Shown: positions 44,946 to 57,529 of the stretch, in pieces | Layout of the letters: each line of letters begins with the position of its first letter | How positions within the stretch are numbered: position 1 is the stretch's first letter | Assembly: GCA_033064195.1 (NCBI GenBank) | Contig: JARBJD010000286.1 | Coordinates: 31,556 to 95,555, forward strand | Direction: 5' to 3' | DNA from: Blattamonas nauphoetae | Lineage: Eukaryota; Preaxostyla; Oxymonadida | Length of the DNA: 64,000 nt | Position numbers and translations under genes: made by a program | The notes under the pieces: model-generated | Databases searched by the model: none | Told to the model about the DNA's origin: nothing | What the model saw: only the letters and a program-made list of their open reading frames with translations

Positions 44946-47133
44946 TTAGAATTCCCACTCCGTGGAGTCATCTCCTTGGTACCAAACGTCATCATCACTA
45001 TCTTCTGCATCGTCTGAATCGACCTCGGGTGCGACTGAACCAAGACTTGACGCATGACTCAGAGACAATTCCTGTTTCCCTCCTTCAGTGCAGTGCACTT
45101 TCTAGCTCTTGAAAACGGGTAGCCACTCGGGAGACTTGCTCTGCGGTGAGCGTCTCCGGCCCACACACGGCTCTGAGGATGGCATTCAAATTTTGTTCTT
45201 GCAGTCGGTTTCGCAATCTTGTTTTCACTCTTTCATGGCTGCGAACAGTCTTTCTGCGGATACACTGGTTGTCGGGACGGTTCGATAAATGATTGCAAGA
45301 GTTGTAATGATAGGATAATTTCTCTTGATTTCCATGTCCATAGTGATGAATTGTGCAAGTTCTTTCTCGGAGGTTGTCCTTTTGCCGGATCGTGCGAGAG
45401 TTTGAACGAATACTGTCCATTCTGCTTCGGCATTTCTTTGTGTTATCGTCTGTGGAAAGAGGATCCTAAATTTGTTGAAGAGACGCCCAACGTTTTTGTA
45501 TAGTCACGGTTCATTCCTTGTGATTGTCCGAGTTGTAGAAACTCAAAGCCAATCAAATCGGTAGTTGGTGGAACCTGTCCACCATTTGTTGAAGGACGTT
45601 GTCGAAGAGTATTGTGGCTCGCTCCTCCTGTTGTTTGTTAATGTTTTCATCGAAATGCGGTAGAAGTCCTGCATATTGAATTCGCTTCTCTCTTAAAGTT
45701 TTTGATACGATCTTACAGCCTTTGTCTCCCGTAGCGCGGAGGAAGAATCGATAATGATGTTGTGGAGCTGCCATAAATCAAAAGTTTTGCTCTGCATTTC
45801 GCGAGAGACGAGTGAGAGTGTTTGAAGGAGGGAATCGAGAATGCACATATCAGCAATGAAACTCCAAGACAACCCATTTCTCAATTCCTTCCCTCTGTCA
45901 TCCCCACAAAATTGAGGTTCGTCAAGAAGAAGGATAATAGATCTGAATTCATTGAGAAGAAGCGAGACGCATTTGGAAAGACTTAGCCAACGAGTGACAA
46001 CAACATCCGCCAGAGCATGATGTTGTCCTGGTTCGTTCTTCTGGATTTCTTCAAATCTGGCTTTTCTTTGGAATGATGCGAAATGTATTCGAAAGTTTGC
46101 CGGATTCGTTTCACTAATTCACCGAATATGCCCTTCGTTTGGTGAAGGTGAACAACGATCAGGAGGGCAAGACGATGAGCAGCACAATGTGTCGTTATTA
46201 GGGCAGGAATGAGGTTCCGGAGTTGTGAGGCAACTCCATTGTGGGTCCCGATCATGGTATTGGCACCGTCTGATGCGAATCCCACCATTTTCTGAAGATC
46301 GATTTTGTTTTCTTTTAGGAGGTCCAAAATCACTCCAGTGATCTCATCCGACGTGGATCCGGATGATCCCATTTGTTTGAGTCCAAGAAGATGACATTGT
46401 ATCTCATTCCCGTCCCAATATTGAGCGATAATGGCCAGTTGACTCCGATGCATTACATCTGTCGCCTCATCGACTATTAGCGAGTAACATGGTGCTGAAC
46501 GAAGTTTTTCAAGTGCATCAACATTGAGAATGTCTCCGATGGACCGTGTCAATCGTAATTGGACGTCTCTCGACTTGAATTGTTGTTCAGTTTGCCCAAG
46601 CTCCAAAGATGTTTTATTCCAGAGCGAGATCAAAGATGGTAATTTGGACAGTGCAATTTCTTCTTTCATAAGCCAATGCATTTGATTGATTCGATCTGTC
46701 AGTGTTTTTCCTTCTTTTGCCGACTGCCTCCATCATCCTACTTATTCGATTGTCTTTTGCATGATCAATTTTCCCAGCGATGAATAGTGACTTTGAGTCT
46801 TGACGTGTTGTGAAAGGATCCTTTTAGCATCAACACGGACCGGGGTATGGATAAGATGGTCCATATGTCCATCTCTTTTAGGAATCCACTGATTGCAGAC
46901 CTTACAAATAAGGCCCTTTCCTCCAATATTTTCCCACACAGACTTGCCTGCTTCATTTGGCATGAGATTGTGTTCGGCAAACATTTCATCTAGTATGCTT
47001 TTGGATGGAACGTATTCTTTCTCCTGCAGAATGGGAGGTGTTTGAGAGACTGAACTGCTGGGGTGGATTCAGATTGGAGAGAATCGGATGTTAGTGAGAG
47101 AGGAAGAGCTGTTGGGGAAAGTTTTAGGTTCAT
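44946..47133 (-). pseudogene. BED-finger hAT transposase, broken, left arm
   Basis: N-terminal zinc finger with CKVC and downstream His residues (BED type), DDE-fold region with VDEATD and FASDGAN, HCAAHRLALL, and the C-terminal hAT dimerisation segment TSVSAERLF plus MKRVKTRLRN (the latter two joined across a small frame change). The tail is acidic and ends at TAA (44946-44948). Several frameshifts and stops interrupt it, so it is non-functional as sequenced. Confidence 0.8.
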
Positions 47134-47306
47134 TTCTTGATCAAGACCACAACTTGAGAAAAAGGGACGATTTACTTACTTTTGATTTTTACGACTTAGT
47201 CTTAAGTCACAGAAAAACATAAAAGTAAAGTCATTTTACTTACAACTAAGTCATTCCGACAACCCTGCACTCGGATCACTGTGGCGGAAGAATGGAGCTG
47301 ATCTGG

Positions 47307-47315
47307 CCTTTTATA
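47307..47315 (-). promoter_or_regulatory. TATA box of the ARM-like gene, cut off by hAT (left arm)
   Basis: TATAAAAGG on the minus strand, about 30 bp upstream of the hAT target site. Before the insertion it would have been about 55 bp from the start codon of the gene now at 38130. Confidence 0.5.
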
Positions 47316-47559
47316 GAATGCTTTGTCTGACATACCCAGATATCGAACGATTGGAAACAGTTCTCACATGAACCGAGTAATCTGGCGGTTAGTTTTCAAA
47401 TGATGCATTGTCTGTGAAGTGAAAATGATAAATTGAGAAACACCCCAACGTCAGGAGTTCCGTGCTATTCGGGTTCTTGTTCTGCTTCTATCACAATCGA
47501 GGACTCATTCTTCGCTTGTTGAGAATGGAGTTGTCCCAAATGCCATACCATCTTTCCAC

Positions 47560-47829
47560 TTACGATTGAGAGAGTGTTGAGGCGTTTCTGGTCTTCTTGC
47601 ACAGGGTGAGCTCGTGAACTCGTTGAATGAGTGCTTCAAGGATGTGTTTGTGCTTCGATTTTCCTTTTACCTCCTGTAGGTCTCTCCGGCTGGTAAGAGC
47701 TCGGATAAGAGGAGCCGCTGGGTCATCAGGGCAAAGTTTCGTTAACAGGTCAGCAATCTCTTTGCCGTATGTACTGATGGTTGAGTCGGGTTGACGGTTG
47801 TAATCTTTGACATAACGAGAAATTGTGAT
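47560..47829 (-). pseudogene. 3' fragment of an unknown gene, left arm
   Basis: An open stretch with DYNRQPDSTIS, LLTKLCPDDPAAPLI and HILEALIQRVHEL, ending at a stop at 47560. It is joined directly to the truncated intron of the inositol-phosphate synthase copy, so its own 5' part is missing. It looks helical; the family is unknown. Confidence 0.5.
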
Positions 47830-47863
47830 GGGAGAAGAAGATGCAGAAAAGAAAGAATTGTAC

Positions 47864-47953
47864 CCTTTCGACAGATGTCCCGTGGCTGGCAAATGAAGAT
47901 GAAATAAGATCTTCAGTTTCTTGAACGTGTGAACCCTCAACAGTGAATGACAT
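47864..47953 (-). pseudogene. Copied exon 1 of inositol-phosphate synthase, left arm
   Basis: Starts MSFTVEGS as in the intact gene and keeps the intron donor, but has lost one A before the splice site and has no downstream exons. Confidence 0.85.
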
Positions 47954-48098
47954 TGTGCTGTTTTCTGATCGACCAATAATTTTGGTTACATTGGAGAAAA
48001 ATGAGCCTTTCAACAGGATATCACAAGATAACTGATTGTATAATTGTAATGGAATTCTTTAACGCGATTAGCATTTCCCAGTCACTGAATTCGTTCCA

Positions 48099-49441
48099 TC
48101 AATCGTAATCGTCGTCATCGTGGTAATCGTCGTCATCGTGGTAATCGTCGTCATCGTCGTCATTGTACCCCAAATCATCATCAGCAGATGGATCAAAGCC
48201 AAAGGATTCATCTTCATCATCATCAGACTGATTGAATGAATCGTAGTTTTGACTTGGTTTTGGTTTCTTTGTATTTTTTCTTTGGCAGATTTCTGAGGAG
48301 CTTTTACAACTGGAGCAGAATGTATTGGGACTGACAGTGACTGAGGTTGTTGGACTGGAGGAGGGGTGACCTGTGCTGGAGCGGGCTTGTTCTCTGAGAA
48401 TGATTGGACGATCGGTGGGACAGGATCGACGAGTTGAGCACTGGTCTGTTGGATGTCTGCTGGGCAGTCCACATTTGTGTCAATTGTGAAAGGATTGACT
48501 GGCTGTTCTTCAACCGTGTTTGGTTCTGAGCTTGTTGGGATCTTCGGACTGGTTTCAATGAGCCCGGACTCTGCTGTTTCATGGTTTCCTTCGTTTGGTG
48601 GCAGTAATTCAAGGATTGGTTGAAGAGACATTGTGGGGAATGATCGGTGGTGGCATTGAAACTGTGACAGATCAAGGACCGGCTGGATTTGAGAATCTGT
48701 TGCTTGTATCTGTCTTTCACTCGGTGTCTTTGACGTTTGACAGTTTTGCCGGGTCCTGTTGTGGATTCTTTCTTTCCGATCACCGATGCTGCTGGTAAGG
48801 GCCGTACGGTTTGCCAGAAGTGAGGGTTTGGCATGAATGTGATGTTTTGTCCTGCTCCGAACATAGGGCCAGATGGGACGGTCTGTGTGTCACTCTTGAA
48901 TACAGATGGAGAAGTGATAGACTGGTTGGATCCGAATTCTGATGTAAGTGTGTGTGCGGGAACATTTGGCTGAATGTTTGTGGTGAACGATTTGATTGAT
49001 TGTCTGTGTTTGGATCAAACATAGAAGATTTTGATAATGCTTCTTTGTTCTGCCCAAACTCAGATGGTTCAGTGGCGATCATTTCTGATCCTGCTCCAAT
49101 ATAAGGTGATCTTCTTGTAAATTCTGTTGTAGTTCAGAATGATGGAATGTGCATTGAAGAGGAAGGGTTTGCACAGTAGATAAGGTCTGCCTGAGGAAAC
49201 GCAGCTTCTATTTCACGGTTAGATCGTGAGAGGATAGATACAAGAACTCCGAAATCTCGTGAGAGTCGATCAATTTTATCCTCTGGATCTCCTCTGGACT
49301 CGGTTAATTCATCTTTTGAGAAGATGAGAACGAAATGATGTGATGTAAGCGTGTTCTCGTTGAAGAAGACGAATCTCTCGATTTGTTAATTCCATTTCCC
49401 AGTCTTCCAGACGACGCTTGGATTTCTAAATCACGCAATTG
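48099..49441 (-). pseudogene. Truncated copy of the coiled-coil gene, left arm
   Basis: Lacks the first ~20 codons and has several frameshifts relative to 27017-28426. It keeps CAG where that gene has TAG (27578). The terminal Asp-Tyr repeat differs in length. Confidence 0.85.
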
Positions 49442-49679
49442 AAACAAGTTAATCCATTTCCTCGTTTATTTTACAATTTTGTTTCTGACATCAATATCTC
49501 CTTTCGTTCAATGACCCATTGAGAATCCTGTAAACTAGCGAAGAAAGGGCCCGATCGTCATTCGCTAATTCCTTATCTAAATTACTGAACTTCCAGTTCT
49601 TTTTATTATACTCACATCTTTGTTGCAAATCCTCCACTCCTGTTATTCGTACTCCCCAGTTTCAAGCCATTGTACCCAC

Positions 49680-50081
49680 ATGACGACATTCGCCACACCT
49701 CATCATCATTTCTCAGAGGAATATTGTAAGCTGTCGGAAAATTCATGGGAAACACTCTCATGTTCACTCTTACTCCTCTGCTACGATTCAGCAACAACAG
49801 AAATGCTGACACCGCAAGTTGCCAACTTCTTTTCGTATCTTTCGCATACAATTGATTTGACGTTGGTTGAGGGTATATACGCCTCTATTTATTTCATCCG
49901 TGCATTCACAACGGATTCATCGGACACATCGATACAACTCGCCCTGACTGAGGAAAATTTCGGAACCTTCCTCTTAGTCTGTGCCATGGAAGCAGTCAAA
50001 ATGTTACGAGACCAATCAATCCCCAACAAGTTCTGGGCGGACTCATTTGGAAATGGAAAGTTCTGTTTTGAACTCGTCTGA
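49680..50081 (+). CDS. Possible gene fragment unique to the left arm (134 aa)
   Basis: An ATG-started frame of helical character (FFSYLSHTIDLTLVEGIYAS, LLVCAMEAVKMLRDQ). It lies wholly in the interval with no mirror in the right arm. It resembles ARM-like helical sequence in composition only; the family is unknown. It may be a piece of a larger gene cut by the duplication. Confidence 0.35.
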   Translation: MTTFATPHHHFSEEYCKLSENSWETLSCSLLLLCYDSATTEMLTPQVANFFSYLSHTIDLTLVEGIYASIYFIRAFTTDSSDTSIQLALTEENFGTFLLVCAMEAVKMLRDQSIPNKFWADSFGNGKFCFELV

Positions 50082-51012
50082 AACAATTTTCTAAATTGTA
50101 TCAAACACAACCTTTTCATTGATGAGGACGTCTTTATGTCGTATCATAGTTTCCTTGTACAAAACCAGTTGCTGTCTACTTGTCTGAGAGTAGTACAGAA
50201 GAGACCATGGAATTTCATTCGAAATTTTACCCATTTACAGTCTGTTTCAAAAGATCTCCAACTGTTGCAAAATTGAGATTTGTTTCAAAAGATGGATGAT
50301 CGACTCGATACTCTCTCCCATAATACTGCTTTTCCAGTCTGGACCCCTTTCCGAACCAGACTTTTCTCTTTTCGTGTGTATTGATAGACAGATAATGGCA
50401 GAAAAGATGGTCTGTCTTCTTTGTAGAGAGAAAAACACATTTTGTTGAGATTTTCTGACATTTATTCTCTTTCATTTTTCTGGCTCTCATTATTCTTCTC
50501 TTTCTCAGAAGGCCTCGATCCTTCATCAAAATGAGAAATTACTCGGTGGTTTGCATTTTATTCATTGTTACATTCATATGATGTGAAGTGATGCACTCCT
50601 CCCTTTCGCATCATCACTTGGCCATTTTATCGATTTCTCACTCTTTTCTTGTCATTATTTTCCATAGTATCACCTTCTAGGCGCCATTCCGAATGATCTT
50701 ACAGTTTTTGTTGAACAGCAAGCTCACAATCAGCACAAAACACATGTTCCGACTCTCTCTTCACAGCGATTTGATCGGATTTCCACATGTTCTCTTTCAT
50801 TCTCATACTTTTACGCAGATATTTTAACTAATTCTTGCGAACTGATCAGTTGTCCAAGACGTGCCTTCTCGAGTTCTCCAGAGTCGTTTCCACACTTTGC
50901 CCAATATCCATCTTGAAAGTCCATTTTATTTTCCTACGCGTCCATTCTATTCGAGTCTTCTCTGACCTCTTTTCATCGCCGTTTCACTCCTATTTGTGTC
51001 TCAACTGCCGCT

Positions 51013-51293
51013 TCACAAAAGCCTTTATCAAATCTTTTGAATGAAATTGGTTATCGATAAAAACTTGACCTTTTCGTCACATCGACACATCCCTGCCCCT
51101 GTTTCTCATCAATAGACCATGTGACGTTCGTGCGGTGACGCTTTGGAATCTCAAACCCTTTTCGTCAGATCTCTCTTCATCACATTTTTTCACATCGATC
51201 AAATCACTTCATCACAATACAGACTCTCCATTCCACCTTGGGTCCATTGTGTTTTTATTTCTGTCAAGAGGAAAAGAGTTAAAAAGAACGTCC
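51013..51293. other. Spacer at the centre of the palindrome
   Basis: 281 bp without a mirror copy, between GCCGCT (left arm end) and AGCGGC (right arm start). No ORF, repeat or known signal is recognised in it. Confidence 0.85.
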
Positions 51294-52412
51294 AGCGGCA
51301 GTTGAGACACAAATAGGGAGTGAAACGGCGATGAAAAGAGGTCAGAGAAGACTCGAATAGAATGGACGCGTAGGAAAATAAAATGGACTTTCAAGATGGA
51401 TATTGGCAGTGTGGAGACGACTTGGAGAACTCGAGAAGGCACGTCTTGGACAACTGATCAGTTCGCAAGAATTAGTTAAAATATCTGCGTAAAAGTATGA
51501 GAATGAAAGAGAAAACATGTGGAAATCCGATCAAATCGCTGTGAAGAGAGAGAGTCGGAACATGTGTTTTGTGCTGATTGTGAGCTTGTTGTTCAATAAA
51601 ATCTGTAAGATCATTCGGAATGGCGCCTAGAAGGTGATACTATGGAAAATAATGACAAGAAAAGAGTGAGAAATCGATAAAATGGCCAAGTGATGATGCG
51701 AAAGGGAGGAGTGCATCACTTCACATCATATGAATGTAACAATGAATAAAATGCAAACCACCGAGTAATTTCTCATTTTGATGAAGGATCGAGGCCTTTC
51801 TGAGAAGAGAAGAATAATGAGAGCCAGAAAAATGAAAGAGAATAAATGTCAGAAAATCTCAACAAAATGTGTTTTCTTTCTCTACAAAGAAGACAGACCA
51901 TCTTTTCTGCCATTATCTGTCTATCAATACACACGAAAAGAGAAAAGTCTGGTTCGGAAGGGGGTCCGGACTGGAAGAAGCAGTATTATGGGAGAGAGTA
52001 TCGAGTCGATCATCCATCTTTTGAAACAAATCTCAATTTTTTGCAGCAGTTTGGAGATCTTTTTGGAAACAGACTGTATTCACTTTTCTTTATCTCCCTT
52101 TCACGTCACATATCATCACTTGTATTTTCTTCATCTCTTTATTCAACTTCATTTCAAAAGCACAACCCCAGTTGCAAATTGTTTTGAGCATTGTAAGCAT
52201 TTTATCTCATCCTATTGACAGATCGTCGTGTTGAGCTGCCCAAAAGTTTGATTGAATATTTTCCTATCAGTCTTGTAAAGGTTTCCGATACGTACACTCT
52301 AAAACATCACAATTTTGACCCAAGACAATCATCAATCCTCTCATCTTTCAACTCTAATCAAAGCGTCATCTGAACATCTCAACAACTGATTATCATCAAA
52401 CTCGAAATAGGT

Positions 52413-53821
52413 ATGGAAGATCGATCAACTTAGCAAAGACTATGAAATGAAATTACATCAACTGTGTCAGCAATTGCGTGATTTAGAAATCCAAAGCGTC
52501 GTCTGGAAGACTGGGAAATGGAATTAACAAATCGAGAGATTCGTCTTCTTCAACGAGAACACGCTTACATCACATCATTTCGTTCTCATCTTCTCAAAAG
52601 ATGAATTAACCGAGTCCAGAGGAGATCCAGAGGATAAAATTGATCGACTCTCACGAGATTTCGGAGTTCTTGTATCTATCCTCTCACGATCTAACCGTGA
52701 AATAGAAGCTGCGTTTCCTCAGGCAGACCTTATCTACTGTGCAAACCCTTCCTCTTCAATGCACATTCCACATCATTCTGAACTACAACAGAATTTACAA
52801 GAAGATCACCTTATATTGGGAGCGGGATCCGAAATGATCGCCCACTGAACCATCTGAGTTTGGGCAGAACAAAGAAGCATTATCAAAATCTTCTATGTTT
52901 GATCCAAACACAGACAATCAATCAAATCGTTCACCACAAACATTCAGCCAAATGTTCCCGCACACACACTTACATCAGAATTCGGATCCAACCAGTCTAT
53001 CACTTCTCCATCTGTATTCAAGAGTGACACACAGACCGTCCCATCTGGCCCTATGTTCGGAGCAGGACAAAACATCACATTCATGCCAAACCCTCACTTC
53101 TGGCAAACCGTACGGCCCTTACCAGCAGCATCGGTGATCGGAAAGAAAGAATCCACAACAGGACCCGGCAAAAACTGTCAAACGTCAAAGACACCGAGTG
53201 AAAGACAGATACAAGCAACAGATTCTCAAATCCAGCCGGTCCTTGATCTGTCACAGTTTCCAATGCCACCACCGATCATTCCCCACAATGTCTCTTCAAC
53301 CAATCCCTTGAATTACTGCCACCAAACGAAGGAAACCATGAAACAGCAGAGTCCGGGCTCATTGAAACCAGTCCGAAGATCCCAACAAGCTCAGAACCAA
53401 ACACGGTTGAAGAACAGCCAGTCAATCCTTTCACAATTGACACAAATGTGGACTGCCCAGCAGACATCCAACAGACCAGTGCTCAACTCGTCGATCCTGT
53501 CCCACCGATCGTCCAATCATTCTCAGAGAACAAGCCCGCTCCAGCACAGGTCACCCTCCTCCAGTCCAACAACCTCAGTCACTGTCAGTCCCAATACATT
53601 CTGCTCCAGTTGTAAAAGCTCCTCAGAAATCTGCCAAAAGAAAAATACAAAGAAACCAAAACCAAGTCAAAACTACGATTCATTCAATCAGTCTGATGAT
53701 GATGAAGATGAATCCTTTGGCTTTGATCCATCTGCTGATGATGATTTGGGGTACAATGACGACGATGACGACGATTACCCACGATGACGACGATTACCAC
53801 GATGACGACGATTACGATTGA
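52413..53821 (+). pseudogene. Copy of the coiled-coil gene, right arm
   Basis: Two bases are missing just after the ATG relative to 28426, and further frameshifts follow. CAG stands at the codon that is TAG in the 27578 copy. Confidence 0.85.
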
Positions 53822-53965
53822 TGGAACGAATTCAGTGACTGGGAAATGCTAATCGCGTTAAAGAATTCCATTACAATTATACAATCAGTTATCTTGTGAT
53901 ATCCTGTTGAAAGGCTCATTTTTCTCAATGTAACCAAAATTATTGGTCGATCAGAAAACAGCACA

Positions 53966-54055
53966 ATGTCATTCACTGTTGAGGGTTCACACGTTCAAGA
54001 AACTGAAGATCTTATTTCATCTTCATTTGCCAGCCACGGGACATCTGTCGAAAGG
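53966..54055 (+). pseudogene. Copied exon 1 of inositol-phosphate synthase, right arm
   Basis: Same content and same missing A as the left-arm copy, so that loss came before the inverted duplication. Confidence 0.85.
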
Positions 54056-54089
54056 GTACAATTCTTTCTTTTCTGCATCTTCTTCTCCC

Positions 54090-54359
54090 ATCACAATTTC
54101 TCGTTATGTCAAAGATTACAACCGTCAACCCGACTCAACCATCAGTACATACGGCAAAGAGATTGCTGACCTGTTAACGAAACTTTGCCCTGATGACCCA
54201 GCGGCTCCTCTTATCCGAGCTCTTACCAGCCGGAGAGACCTACAGGAGGTAAAAGGAAAATCGAAGCACAAACACATCCTTGAAGCACTCATTCAACGAG
54301 TTCACGAGCTCACCCCTGTGCAAGAGACCAGAAACGCCTCAACACTCTCTCAATCGTAA
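54090..54359 (+). pseudogene. 3' fragment of an unknown gene, right arm
   Basis: Mirror of 47560-47829, with the same junction to the synthase intron. Confidence 0.5.
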
Positions 54360-54603
54360 GTGGAAAGATGGTATGGCATTTGGGACAACTCCATTCTCAA
54401 CAAGCGAAGAATGAGTCCTCGATTGTGATAGAAGCAGAACAAGAACCCGAATAGCACGGAACTCCTGACGTTGGGGTGTTTCTCAATTTATCATTTTCAC
54501 TTCACAGACAATGCATCATTTGAAAACTAACCGCCAGATTACTCGGTTCATGTGAGAACTGTTTCCAATCGTTCGATATCTGGGTATGTCAGACAAAGCA
54601 TTC

Positions 54604-54612
54604 TATAAAAGG
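54604..54612 (+). promoter_or_regulatory. TATA box of the ARM-like gene copy, right arm
   Basis: TATAAAAGG, about 31 bp before the hAT target site TCCGAGTG. Confidence 0.5.
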
Positions 54613-54783
54613 CCAGATCAGCTCCATTCTTCCGCCACAGTGATCCGAGTGCAGGGTTGTCGGAATGACTTAGTTGTAAGTAAAATGACTTACTTTTATG
54701 TTTTTCTGTGACTTAAGACTAAGTCGTAAAAATCAAAAGTAAGTAAATCGTCCCTTTTTCTCAAGTTGTGGTCTTGATCAAGA

Positions 54784-56960
54784 AATGAACCTAAAACTTT
54801 CCCCAACAGCTCTTCCTCTCTCACTAACATCCGATTCTCTCCAATCTGAATCCACCCCAGCAGTTCAGTCTCTCAAACACCTCCCATTCTGCAGGAGAAA
54901 GAATACGTTCCATCCAAAAGCATACTAGATGAAATGTTTGCCGAACACAATCTCATGCCAAATGAAGCAGGCAAGTCTGTGTGGGAAAATATTGGAGGAA
55001 AGGGCCTTATTTGTAAGGTCTGCAATCAGTGGATTCCTAAAGAGATGGACATATGGACCATCTTATCCATACCCGGTCCGTGTTGATGCTAAAAGGATCC
55101 TTTCACAACACGTCAAGACTCAAAGTCACTATTCATCGCTGGGAAAATTGATCATGCAAAAGACAATCGAATAAGTAGGATGATGGAGGCAGTCGGCAAA
55201 AGAAGGAAAAACACTGACAGATCAGATCAATCAAATGCATTGGCTTATGAAGAAGAAATTGCACTGTCAAATTACCATCTTTGATCTCGCTCTGGAATAA
55301 AACATCTTTGGAGCTTGGGCAAACTGAACAACAATTCAAGTCGAGAGACGTCCAATTACGATTGACACGGTCCATCGGAGACATTCTCAATGTTGATGCA
55401 CTTGAAAAACTTCGTTCAGCACCATGTTACTCGCTAATAGTCGATGAGGCGACAGATGTAATGCATCGGAGTCAACTGGCCATTATCGCTCAATATTGGG
55501 ACGGGAATGAGATACAATGTCATCTTCTTGGACTCAAACAAATGGGATCATCCGGATCCACGTCGGATGAGATCACTGGAGTGATTTTGGACCTCCTAAA
55601 AGAAAACAAAATCGATCTTCAGAAAATGGTGGGATTCGCATCAGACGGTGCCAATACCATGATCAGGACCCACAATGGAGTTTGCCTCACAACTCCGGAA
55701 CCTCATTCCTGCCCTAATAACGACACATTGTGCTGCTCATCGTCTTGCCCTCCTGATCGTTGTTCACCTTCACCAAACGAAGGGCATATTCGGTGAATTA
55801 GTGAAACGAATCCGGCAAACTTTCGAATACATTTCGCATCATTCCAAAGAAAAGCCAGATTTGAAGAAATCCAGAAGAACGAACCAGGACAACATCATGC
55901 TCTGGCGGATGTTGTTGTCATCGTTGGCTAAGTCTTTCCAAATGCGTCTCGCTTCTTCTCAATGAATTCAGATCTATTATCCTTCTTCTTGACGAACCTC
56001 AATTTTGTGGGGATGACAGAGGGAAGGAATTGAAATGGGTTGTCTTGGAGTTTCATTGCTGATATGTGCATTCTCGATTCCCTCCTTCAAACACTCTCAC
56101 TCGTCTCTCGCGAAATGCAGAGCAAAACTTTTGATTTATGGCAGCTCCACAACATCATTATCGATTCTTCCTCCGCGCTACGGGAGACAAAGGCTGTAAG
56201 ATCGTATCAAAAACTTTAAGAGAGAAGCGAATTCAATATGCAGGACTTCTACCGCATTTCGATGAAAACATTAACAAACAACAGGAGGAGCGAGCCACAA
56301 TACTCTTCGACAACGTCCTTCAACAAATGGTGGACAGGTTCCACCAACTACCGATTTGATTGGCTTTGAGTTTCTACAACTCGGACAATCACAAGGAATG
56401 AACCGTGACTATACAAAAACGTTGGGCGTCTCTTCAACAAATTTAGGATCCTCTTTCCACAGACGATAACACAAAGAAATGCCGAAGCAGAATGGACAGT
56501 ATTCGTTCAAACTCTCGCACGATCCGGCAAAGGACAACCTCCGAGAAAGAACTTGCACAATTCATCACTATGGACATGGAAATCAAGAGAAATTATCCTA
56601 TCATTACAACTCTTGCAATCATTTATCGAACCGTCCGACAACCAGTGTATCCGCAGAAAGACTGTTCGCAGCCATGAAAAGAGTGAAAACAAGATTGCGA
56701 AACCGACTGCAAGAACAAAATTTGAATGCCATCCTCAGAGCCGTGTGTGGGCCGGAGACGCTCACCGCAGAGCAAGTCTCCCGAGTGGCTACCCGTTTTC
56801 AAGAGCTAGAAAGTGCACTGAAGAAGGAGGAAACAGGAATTGTCTCTGAGTCATGCGTCAAGTCTTGGTTCAGTCGCACCCGAGGTCGATTCAGACGATG
56901 CAGAAGATAGTGATGATGACGTTTGGTACCAAGGAGATGACTCCACGGGTGGAATTCTAA
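54784..56960 (+). pseudogene. BED-finger hAT transposase, broken, right arm
   Basis: Same motifs as the left copy (CKVC finger, VDEATD, HCAAHR, SVSAERLF, MKRVKTRLRN); here the C-terminal dimerisation segment reads in one frame. Other frameshifts remain. Confidence 0.8.
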
Positions 56961-56969
56961 CTTTTCATT

Positions 56970-57339
56970 CTGTCGACGAGGGAATTGGTTTTGGTTCTTT
57001 CAGTTTTTCAAAGGGTCGGATCTTCATCATTTCAACACAATGTGATCCATTTCCTCATTTATCGTTGTTTTGACTAAAATGAACACTAAATAACGCCCGA
57101 GTGCAAATTGAATTGAACGTCCTTTCACGAAAGGTAAAACTGAAACACTGCTTGATGGTTGACCGTTGGTTGAGCCTTTTGAGTGATCCATTCAATTGAA
57201 GCACCACATCTGTTGTGTTTTCACTCCGATTTATTGAGCCTCGTTGTCTTTATTGAATGATATTGACACATTTCACGTTCACCCTTTGATCCGACCCTTT
57301 GAAAAACAAAAGAACCAAAACCAATTCCCTCGCTGACAG
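56970..57339. repeat. 370-bp inverted-repeat unit, right arm
   Basis: Mirror of 44560-44936. Confidence 0.65.
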
Positions 57340-57529
57340 TTGCTATCATCTCATTTCAACAACAAAGTGGTAAATTTCGTTCAGAATTGTGATTTCTAGG
57401 CTTGTCTGACCGGCACTGACCGGTCAGTTTTCACCGAAAGTACTGACGGTCACTGACCGGAGAAATATCAGAAACCATAATCCAAAGTTACCATTTCTCC
57501 GGAGTGGAAAAATATTAAGTTGAAAGAGA

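Larger units (their letters stand above)
38148..47267 (-). mobile_element. hAT transposon, left arm, with nested insertions
   Basis: The termini are CAGGGTTGTCGG at 38148 and its mirror at 47256-47267. An exact 8-bp target duplication CACTCGGA flanks it (38140-38147 and 47268-47275), as expected of hAT elements. Removing element B leaves about 2.87 kb, a normal hAT size. It carries a BED-finger hAT transposase on the minus strand. Both ends also carry AATGACTTAGT-type subterminal repeats. It separates the ARM-like gene from its TATA box. Confidence 0.92.
47830..49441. repeat. Segmental duplication copy, left arm
   Basis: Direct copy of 26746-28366, with a few percent divergence and small indels. 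The distal end stops inside the coiled-coil region of the copied gene, about 160 bp earlier than in the right arm. Confidence 0.92.
37842..51012 (+). repeat. Left arm of giant imperfect palindrome
   Basis: Its reverse complement matches 51294-64000 through all nested elements in the same order. The arms differ by scattered substitutions and many 1-3 nt indels. One interval is unmatched: 49442-50235 here against 52079-52313 on the right. The inner part 50236-51012 matches 51294-52078 and shows no recognisable gene. The left arm's outer end is set only by the window edge on the right, so it may extend further. Confidence 0.93.
52314..54089. repeat. Segmental duplication copy, right arm
   Basis: Inverted copy of 26746-28525, including the last codons of the beta-helix gene, the coiled-coil gene, the inositol-phosphate synthase promoter and exon 1. 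It is the fuller of the two palindrome copies. Confidence 0.93.

Noticed and set aside
50236-52078. Mirrored basic ORFs near the palindrome centre as a novel gene pair
   Set aside because: They are low-complexity, about 100-codon frames broken differently in each arm, with no domain pattern. They are probably non-coding.
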